This document shows, piece by piece, positions 56,389 to 64,000 of a stretch of DNA of 64,000 bases (position 1 is its first letter; each line of letters starts with the position of its first letter). The stretch comes from Neckera pumila (taxonomy: Eukaryota; Streptophyta; Bryopsida; Hypnales; Neckeraceae): the NCBI GenBank assembly GCA_963969595.1, contig OZ018408.1, positions 45,323,022 through 45,387,021 on the forward strand, written 5' to 3'. Position numbers and translations under genes: made by a program. Below the pieces are notes generated by a model, which was not told the origin of the DNA, searched no databases, and worked only from the letters and a program-made list of their open reading frames with translations.

Positions 56389-56582
56389 TAGCGTGGACAA
56401 CTTCCTGACCGTGCGTCCCCCGGCCGCGTGCTTGGTACTGTTGGAAAGCTCTCGCCAAGGAGGGGTGCACCGGCTTGGTTTCGTGGCGTTTGGAGCGGTG
56501 GTGCAAAAGTTATTGAATTTCAAAGTATTTATTGATTAAAAAATTAGAAAATTACTTTTATTTTGATTTTGGTGGCGTTCTT

Positions 56583-56652
56583 GGTACTAGGAGTGGAACC
56601 GGGAGTAGAACTGGGAGTAGAATTGGAAGTAGAACCAGGAGTGGAACCAGGA
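56583..56652. repeat. 12-bp minisatellite GGAGTAGAACCA
   Basis: Six or so imperfect copies of a 12-base unit near GGAGTAGAACCA, in the core of the foldback. Confidence 0.8.
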
Positions 56653-57764
56653 GTAGATGAAAATTGGACCAACGGCACAGGGCTACACTAGTCTTCTTTG
56701 AAATTTGTCCATAACCTTTTATTGGAGTCTCATAATCTCAAACGGATTTTTGGAGATGAAAGTTAGATTGATTTTCTACATTAACTTAGTTCAAAGTGCT
56801 TTTAAAAAAAATAATTCTACTATGCCTAAATGAGGTCTGAAATTCTACTTTGAACACAGTTCCTGCTTTTGACTTAACTATGAATGGTTGAGTTTCTACT
56901 AATCTAATTTACATATCCCACATGGGTTGTTTTACCTCCTACCATCCCTCTTGTACAAAGATCTTGTCTTCTCATCTCTAAGAATACAACTTAAGTGGCT
57001 TCCAGTTAAATATGTAAGATAGCTACCACATATTTTGATATTCTCAAATTGAATTCCAAATTTTCTAAAATTGTATTTTATAGAGCAATTGTCTCCCTAC
57101 CCCCCTCTCTTTGTACTCTATCCTCAATTTATGGAGCTCCAAACATGTTAGAAGCAACCCATTTACAACTTGGGCCTAAAAGTTGCTTCCAACTCCTCTG
57201 GGCATTGTGATGAAAATTTTGCTCCTATGAAATAATCTTACTCATCCTGCCTCCAATCAATCAAAAATGACATTTTCCCCCTTAATTCCTTGTAGGTGAT
57301 TCCAATCATAAATTTTTTGGTGGAGTAGCAAAGTACTCCTCATCCCCACTTCCAAAAAAAATCTGAAAAAATATAATGAATGTTTCCATTCTTAGTAAGC
57401 TATCCAAAATTGCTGCAATATGTTGCCAAAAAAACATCATTTACTTGGTATGACGTTAAAGTAGTCATTCAATATATGCAATTCTATTTCTAGGAAAAAC
57501 ACTCAAATTTTTTATTTGCCACCCATGATGAAATTCAGAAACTTTGAATTTACATTGGAAGGCTCCAAATTAGCGAGCAAATTAGCTAGGACGGGTGAAA
57601 AACCCAAGACACTAAATAGAGGAAATTTTGGATTCAGAGTCCTTGAATGAGTTATTGTAGAAGAGGTGAAGAACACAAGACACTAAGCAACCACAAAATA
57701 AGGTAAATACACCTAAAATTGCATAGTTAAGCAAATCACACATTTTCAGCATGGTTCCCATTAT

Positions 57765-57960
57765 TACAATGAATTTTTTTTTGTTGGGTCTTGTTTGTAG
57801 TCACATGGAGATTCTAGATTCTCTTAGAATGCATTTTTTGGACACCGTGTGAATAAACTACAAATTGTCAAAGTACAAAAAATTGATACACCTAAAATTG
57901 ACCACAGACTTTCATGAATAGGGGAAATACATTTTAGGCAAGAATCTAGACCGTGCGATT
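57765..57960 (+). repeat. Dispersed repeat R3, copy
   Basis: GATTCTAGATTCTCTTAGAA, TGCATTTTTTGGACACC, GTGAATAAACTA and ACATTTTAGGCAAGAATCTA are in the order expected from the reverse complement of 510-700 and 24960-25160. Confidence 0.55.
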
Positions 57961-58136
57961 TTAGAGAGCAGTCTATCCTACGTGAAGGTCAGATTCAGAC
58001 ATAAATTAAGTATTTTTAGGGATGTCTAAATTTTTGAAAATATTAGAAGTGAAATTTTGGAAAGGTTACAAGTGAATCTTTGGAATATCCTAGAATGTAC
58101 CACTTGCCGAATCCCTTTGCACCTAAAAAAAAACTA

Positions 58137-58577
58137 AGGTAGGATGCTCTAAAAGCGACCAGCTTCTTCGAATCAACCCTACAAAATGATATTGAACATA
58201 TATGAGTTGGTCTTTAAATGGACCACTTTAGTCATTAAATGATTACCCACCCCCACCCCACCCACCCCCACAAAAAAAAAAAAAAAGTATTCTTTATTGC
58301 AAGAGCCAGTCATTGGCCTTGATTTCCTCAAATCACTTTAGAAGTTGTAAGTGGACGCATTTTGGGAGACCTAGGGTCACAAATAGGTACCTACAACAAA
58401 TATCTTAGGAAATTCATAACTAATTCAAAAATGCTTTGAAAAATATGAAACCACTTGTGTTACGTTTTTCATCCATTTTTCTTTCTCTGAAAAATGAGTG
58501 AAAAATATTTCTATTCATGCAAACCTACGAAAAAGGTGGACCAGCGCTTAAGTGGTCGCTTTTAGAGCATCCTACCT
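58137..58577. mobile_element. TA-flanked AGGTAG MITE, copy 5
   Basis: AGGTAGGATGCTCTAAAAGC and six further bases are perfectly inverted at the right end. TA flanks are at 58135-58136 and 58578-58579. Length is 441 bp. It has the best-preserved termini of this family in the window. Confidence 0.78.
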
Positions 58578-58670
58578 TAATTCAACACTTCACTACTGAA
58601 TCAGACCTTCACATACAATATTTAAGGTGTAGTTACCTTACATGTAATTTTTACATTCACCCTTGGGCTG

Positions 58671-58778
58671 ACTGTGGGATGACAGATGGATGCAGGACTG
58701 TGGGATGACAGATGGATGCAGGACTGTGGGATGACAGATGGATGCAGGACTGTGGGATGACAGATGGGATGCAGGATG
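58671..58778 (+). repeat. 26-bp tandem repeat, 4 copies
   Basis: Units of ACTGTGGGATGACAGATGG-ATGCAGG start at 58671, 58697, 58723 and 58749. The first three are identical and the fourth has an extra G. Recent expansion is likely. Confidence 0.9.
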
Positions 58779-58781
58779 GAT

Positions 58782-58837
58782 GACAGTGATCAGACGTTAG
58801 TAAGTTTCTTTCTTCTTACTAACGTCCGATCACTGTC
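58782..58837. repeat. Short hairpin after the tandem array
   Basis: GACAGTGATCAGACGTTAGT, then AAG pairs with 58815-58837 with one mismatch. The loop is 10 bases (TTTCTTTCTT). Confidence 0.85.
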
Positions 58838-59220
58838 CTTGCGTTTGCTTGCCGTCAAAGCCACCATGCACATGATGATTCTTGGTCATCCCCATTCCGT
58901 AGTCCTTCCAGAAACGGAATCTGCATTCATTTGGTGCCTTGGACAAGCTTTGTCAACTGGAGACTGACTCCCCTTTCGAGCAAGCGAGCAAGCAAGCAGT
59001 CTGCCACGTTCCCCCTCTCGTCTAATAATTGTCAATATGGTCTGCAAGAATGTTTCTTTGCTGTCTGTCCCTTGGCTCGTGCCATTTCAGGACAAGTGGT
59101 TGCTGCATTCCCCAGAAAAAAAGAAAAAAGGGAAAAGCAGATAGGGATCCCATAAAGGTTCAGGATATCATGCTTCACCAAAAATCATTCCAAAGCTGTC
59201 ATTTGTAAGTTAGTAGGGTC

Positions 59221-59333
59221 GGGGAAGTTTTTTTTTTTTTTTTTAAACAAATGAAACGGAATTTCATTGCCAATAAAAGAAAGGGTACAAGCCTACCAGC
59301 CACAAGTGGCCTGGCAGGAGGTTGGGGAAGTTT
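59221..59333 (-). mobile_element. 5'-truncated LINE tail with target duplication
   Basis: GGGGAAGTTT occurs at 59221-59230 and 59324-59333. Between them, on the minus strand, is about 95 bp ending GGCAATGAAATTCCGTTTCA, then TTTGTTT and a long A run. It matches the last 80 bases of the LINE at 44620-47124. This is a second very short insertion of the same LINE family. Confidence 0.78.
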
Positions 59334-59384
59334 ACAGTTGGGATGAACTGGCCCCCTCGCTCGGCTGCCCCAAGTCATTCCAGG

Positions 59385-59570
59385 GGTGCAAGTATGAAAA
59401 AAGTCTCCTATTTTGTGCCCAATTATTTTACTTTGTACACCTCTCCTCGCTAATTTGGGGCCTCTAATTGCAAATATGAATTCAAATTTTATCATGGGTG
59501 GAAAATAAAAAATTTCAAATATTTTCCCGAATGGGCAAGCAAGGGGGTCAATTCACCCCGGCCAAGTTTA
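59385..59570 (+). repeat. Dispersed repeat R2, copy 3
   Basis: CTCCTCGCTAATTTGGGGCC, then TCTAATTGCAAATATGAATT and GGAAAATAAAAAATTTC match the R2 core. Confidence 0.62.
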
Positions 59571-59674
59571 CAGAGCTACCAAGATAATTTGTCTCCTCTT
59601 TGTAGGAGCTAGGTTTTTTTTTCCAGGGGCACCTATTGCATTCTAGCTAAAGAAGATGGACCCTTCATTGCCTC

Positions 59675-59885
59675 AGCCAAGGATAAATGTAAAAAATTGC
59701 ACCTTATTTTGTGTCGTGTTTTTTTGTATTTCTTTGCTTCTCTAGACTGATTTGGGGTCTCTAATTGCAAATATGAATTCAAAGTTTTTCAGATTTTATC
59801 ATATGTTGCAGATAAAAACCAATGTTTTTCATTGTCATAAACCATGGGGCATTGAGAGAGTTGATTCACCTTGGCCATTGCATCC
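59675..59885 (+). repeat. Dispersed repeat R2, copy 4
   Basis: ACCTTATTTTGTGTCGTG, then TGATTTGGGGTCTCTAATTG and CAAATATGAATTCAAA match R2. It lies 105 bp after copy 3 in the same orientation. Confidence 0.62.
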
Positions 59886-60299
59886 TCTCCTTATCAAAAC
59901 TTCTCGGCTCATTTCTACTAGTATCCAATTCTCACTGGCCACTTTCATTCAATTTCAAATTTGCAAAGGCTACAATCTTCCTCTTTTAACGACATGCCAG
60001 ATTTCAAACTAAACTTGAAATTTCATTGCATCCGGTAGACACGGATGACGGAGCAAGGGTCATTTGCCACTATCAATACCAAAGCAATACCTACCCCCGT
60101 CCTATCCAAGCCCTTCAAGCTCCTCAACGATCAACCCTAAAGTGATACCCACCTTATCCAAGAAGATACATGCCTTCAGCAACTTGGACATTAGCCTTTG
60201 ATTCAAAATGGCAAGCTGTCAGTGAAATCTAACAATTTCATAAAACGGCAGCTAGAAATCTACTTTTTATTTTTGCATACTAGTTGGTTGCCGCTCCTA

Positions 60300-61250
60300 C
60301 CAGTTTTTGTCCAATTTTGGAACTTGTTTTTTTTTATCCTTACATTACTAAATTTTTAGACTTTAAATTTTGGACTATATAGTTTTAAGGTTTAAATCTT
60401 TGTTGTAGAGAATTGAGCTGACAATCTACAACATTACAAAGTTTAGACCCTACGGTTTGTCATCAATTATAATGTGATTGTTGTTGTATCATGGATTTGC
60501 ACATTAATTACAATTTATCGCATCATTACGATGCATTACTTCGCATCATTATAATGTAGTAGCAAGTAATGCATTGTAACAATGTAATAACGATGCGAAA
60601 TAATGCATTGTAATGATGCAATAAATTGTAATTAATGTGCAAACCCATGAAACACAATAACCACATCATAACTATTGACAAACTGTAGGGTCTAAACTTT
60701 GTGATGAAATAAAGATTAATAGATTAAAAAAAAAAAATCTTAAAAAATCATTAAGTAGAAATAGACACAAGATGGAAGGGAACTAAAATTTCAATAGTTC
60801 TAAAATGGAATAGAAACTTGTCAATCATGATGGTGAGATTGTTGTAGCAAGTAATTTACACTATGTAAACCATTTTGTTTTGAGAAACTATGAAAATTTT
60901 AATTCAAAAACAAATCCTATACATTACTTTTGAAGAAAAAGTTATAAATGCCTAGAATCTTCATTACTTTCATACGACCAATCCAAATAGAATAAATTTA
61001 AGAGTTTCATATAGACATGATTAAACTCTAAAAGGAAGAAAAAATATTTAAAAAAACAGTATGAATATTTTTGTTTCTTTTTGTTGCCTAGGCTAAAAGA
61101 ATTTATGTTGTGAAAATCGATTGAAATAAAAATTGTACTCCTAAAAACTAATATCTTTCCTTGTGTTCGAGAAATATTTCAAAATATTTCATTTTTTTGA
61201 ATTCATAGGGACATGTGTATAATCCTATGAAATTCTATTATAAGACACTA
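60300..61250 (-). mobile_element. TTAA-type element, subfamily B, minus, with nested hairpin
   Basis: Its reverse complement follows the B copies: CATTATGATTGACAAG-like and TCTACTTAA-type words near 60750, and TTTAAATCTTTGTTGTAGAG near 60390. It ends near 61250 with GGGACATGTGTATAAT-like sequence. The hairpin at 60436-60702 interrupts it. Confidence 0.55.
60436..60702. mobile_element. 267-bp near-perfect hairpin element
   Basis: ACAAAGTTTAGACCCTACGG at the left is inverted at the right end. The interior arms (TTTGCACATTAATTACAATT, GCATCATTACGATGCATTAC) pair across a centre near 60569. The arms are about 130 bp with about 10% mismatch and almost no loop. Its outermost bases may belong to the host element. 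Confidence 0.78.
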
Positions 61251-61259
61251 GATACTTAA

Positions 61260-62212
61260 GGACCAAGTGTCTAGTCAACGGACATTTGAAAACTTGGGTA
61301 GGATCATCTGAAGTCAATTTTTTAATGGATGTTTTCAAACTTCTTTGTACAATATGGGAACATTCACCCACTTTATGAGAATTTTTTTTAAATGGATTGG
61401 ATGACCAGATTAAAAGTTATGCTCTTCTCAAAAATTTGGGCAATACGTGCAATTTGAGCATCTTTCGGGCATCTTTTGCTATCTTGCTCATTGACTTTTG
61501 AAATTTGGCATGTATATAACTAATAAAATATGGCATAAATTTTTGCACAAAAAACATATTTTAGTTCACAAATCACATTCTAAGAGGAGTCAAACTTTGT
61601 TAGCTATATTAGGGCAATTCTGAAAACAAACACTTTTTTCTAACTTCAAGTCCTATTATCTTGCAAAATTTGAAATCAAAATTTTTGAAATTTTTCACAC
61701 ACATTCCAAATGTTTGTCTTTAACCTCTCATTTTTTGGATTTCAAATTAAACATTTCTTCATTGCACAAGAAATCATGGCAAAAATGACTAGTTCACTTA
61801 ATTTCCACACATTGCAAGGTGATTTGAGGTAAGCTAGACTCTATACTTGCATATGAAATTGTGCATGAGTGTACCTAATAAGATTTAGAACTCTATAGTT
61901 GAGAGACACAAATTCATCAAGAGCAAAAATTTTACTCCAAGAGGCCTCAAGTTTGTTGACCCTATTTCACAGGAATGAAAGAAGTTTTTTTTTCATTCAA
62001 ATGCTATAATTTTTCAATCCATAAGGACAAATGAACTTATTAATAAATGTTTCCAATACATTTTCAATTCCTTAGTCTGCTACACTTTTGTATGGTTAAA
62101 GTTCACAAAAAAGTTTTTATTTTCAATTTTGGGCAATGCACTAAAATATCGCAATTATGAGAATTTCTCTTAAGAAACACCCCTTGTCCTTTAGAAATTA
62201 ATTATTTAGAGG
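61260..62212. mobile_element. TTAA-flanked element, subfamily D
   Basis: TTAA flanks are at 61256-61259 and 62213-62216. The left starts GGACCAAGTGTCTAGTC (like the sequence just inside the C terminus). The right end reads TTATTTAGAGG. The interior is partly shared with 25330-25720. About 950 bp with no coding frame. Confidence 0.5.
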
Positions 62213-62216
62213 TTAA

Positions 62217-63784
62217 GATAACTACACCTTATTTTGACGTGTTTCTAAAACTAAGCTCTATAGATTCTTGCCTAATATTTGCAATATGGATTCATATGTG
62301 ATTAGAATTGATTCTGTATCAACCTATCTTCATCACTTTGACCAATGGCATCAAGTGATGAGACAAACAACCACAATAGGACCACGGTGGGGACTTGTAG
62401 ACTATGAGGCCTAACAACTTATAAATGGACCTTTCATACAAGATTTGGCATTTTGTATAGAGAATGTTCTAATTCCTTCAACACATGAACATCACTAATT
62501 CTTGTGTATCATTCTTTCCTGTTTTCATAAATAATTATATTCATGTATATCCTTAAATGTTTCCAATAAATAATAATTGAGTGTAGTTTTCTGTTGAAAA
62601 TATCCATCATTCATTGATTAGATGGTTGAACATTTAGTAGTAAAATATAGAATTGAAGCCTAAATGCATCACTTTTTATTTTATTTTTTATAAAAAAGTA
62701 GAGAACTAAAATAATAATAATAAACTTATATGGTTAACCAAATAAATTGACAAATAAAAATGTTTCCAAAAGCAACAACATCAATAGAAATTTCCTAAGA
62801 GAAGAAAAAAGGAAAACTTTAACTTTAAACCCTTAAATTATTTGTTTGTTTTTGTCATAAAAATAGCTTGTAATTATCAAATTATATTCAATTTTCAAGT
62901 GTTAAATCCAAATTGTAGGACTTGAAGGCTTTTGAGGTTTCCTTAATGAACAAAACCCTCAAAATATATTAATTTGTAGATAAAAGCAATTTAGGAGATT
63001 GTAATGATTAAACAAAGGAGTTCTTGTTTTTACTTGAGTTTTCTATTGGCTTGTGCCAAATTGTTGAATGACATGTATGTTAGGAATTCAAACTTTTACT
63101 AAATTTACAAGTTAAAAGGTTTCAGGACCGACATATAGAAACTCATGTTTTTCATTAAATTTTCAATTTCAAACTCTATAAGGTTGACTTGAAACATTTA
63201 TAGTGAGTTCTAAAAATTCAACAAGAAATAGAATATATAATATATTTTCTCAAGATAATTAAATATATAAAGAAAAATTAATTAAAATTCTTGGGATACA
63301 TATGTATTAACAAAAAGTTGAAAAAATTGTGCCCAAACCAATGCTTTGTAGAATTGCAGTCAACACACTTATGTTTGGAATTTAAAAAGATAAATGTTAT
63401 ATAAAAAGAAAGCTTACACATTTTCCACATGAGAAACTACTAAAAAAATAAATTAAAATGTAACTAAGGTATGTGTGCCATCTTTAAAAAGAACCAAACA
63501 TTACCTCCAAACAACCAAAAGATCATATTTTAAAGAGAAAAAAAAGTAGGAGCAAAGTGTAAAATAAGTTACTATTCCAGTTGCTTACTTAGTAATCAAT
63601 ATAAAAATTTACTCATAAAAATAACTTTGGATACTGTGTATTTATGAGTGAAATGCTTTCTTTTCAAGTGTTCACTCCCCATATTGAAATTCATAAAATT
63701 AATGTCACTTAAAATCAATTGGAAAAAATGCAAAACAATGTATAATTGTTTTGACCATCATTTTATTAATTCATTGTTGTTGTC
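62217..63784. other. AT-rich spacer, nothing recognised
   Basis: Very AT-rich. No frame above 60 codons and no terminal or tandem repeats identified. Confidence 0.45.
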
Positions 63785-63788
63785 TTAA

Positions 63789-64000
63789 CCCCTAACTACC
63801 TGAGGGACCAAATATGGTCGCTCCAAAATTTCAGGCTCGTTTGGGCATGGGCAGTTAAATTCCTTTGACCTGTTAAATTTTTTTTACGGGCAGTATTGAA
63901 GGTTAACTATTGGAAATTTTTATTTTTCACTAAAAAAGGTAAATTTTTTATTTTTGAGAGGTCCTCAAAGGCATATATGTATCATTAGTGGAAGAGTAAA
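63789..64000 (+). mobile_element. TTAA-type element, left end at window edge
   Basis: TTAA (63785-63788) is followed by CCCCTAACTACCTGAGGGAC, then CAAAATTTCAGGCTCGTTTG and GGGCATGGGCAG, in the style of the B/C left ends. The element runs off the window. Confidence 0.55.

Larger units (their letters stand above)
55855..57095. mobile_element. Large foldback element with microsatellite core
   Basis: 55855-56260 is the near reverse complement of 56690-57095. Shared words include GAGAAGACAAGATCTTT, ACAACCCATGTGGGATATGT, CATAGTTAAGTCAA and ACCTCATTTAGGCATAGTAG. The centre has the (TTTG)n array, a GC-rich stretch (56390-56520) and a (GGAGTAGAACCA)n minisatellite (56583-56652). No recognisable protein. 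Confidence 0.75.

Noticed and set aside
56284..56539. Overlapping frames with CLFV or NKQT repeats
   Set aside because: They are translations of the uninterrupted (TTTG)n microsatellite on both strands.
58671..58778. CRISPR-like array
   Set aside because: Head-to-tail tandem units without spacers in a plant nuclear context.

Overview
This is a nuclear segment of a land plant. The evidence is one exon of a plant-specific MYB-CC (PHR1-type GARP) transcription factor with a consensus GT donor, an L1-type LINE carrying the plant zf-RVT zinc region, GT-AG style gene structure, and a very high density of short terminal-inverted-repeat elements. There is no rRNA, convincing tRNA, CRISPR array or bacterial-type operon. 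The long AT-rich spacers and the near absence of genes suggest a large, repeat-laden genome such as that of a fern, lycophyte or similar plant, but the sequence does not fix the species.

Layout. 1-1560: the 5' end of the MYB-CC gene on the minus strand, with exon 1 at 999-1209, intron 1 running off the left edge, and a leader with a 12-bp minisatellite. 1560-4270: a comparatively GC-rich intergenic segment with an ACTC/AC microsatellite, ending in an isolated plus-strand exon candidate (4013-4199) that resembles half of a TFIIB-type zinc ribbon. 4280-31400: almost entirely decayed mobile DNA and AT-rich spacer, with small low-AT islands near 13.2-13.9 kb and 21.2-21.9 kb. 31.4-35.1 kb: a broken retroelement-like reading frame on the minus strand. 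35.1-64 kb: more MITEs and foldbacks, a 2.5-kb 5'-truncated LINE (44.6-47.1 kb), a long foldback with a (TTTG)n core (55.8-57.1 kb), and nested insertions.

The dominant signal is a family of about 0.7-0.95-kb elements. Their ends read CCCCTAAAG and CTTTAGGGG and are bordered by TTAA. At least ten copies or fragments lie in the window, in several subfamilies called here A, B, C and D. One subfamily-A copy sits inside a subfamily-B copy at a TTAA site that is still unoccupied in a sister copy. Another copy (50160-50899) is a near-complete hairpin built from two inverted copies of one half of a subfamily-A element. No transposase for this family is present in the window.

Other families are recognisable by termini and target duplications: TA-flanked AGGTAG elements, TAA/TTA-flanked GAGCATCTCC elements (PIF/Harbinger-like), CATTAGA elements, one CACTA-like mini-element, one Mutator-like mini-element, and two very short LINE tails with target duplications. 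The genes do not form a pathway; the window is best read as the boundary of one gene followed by about 60 kb of layered transposon insertions.
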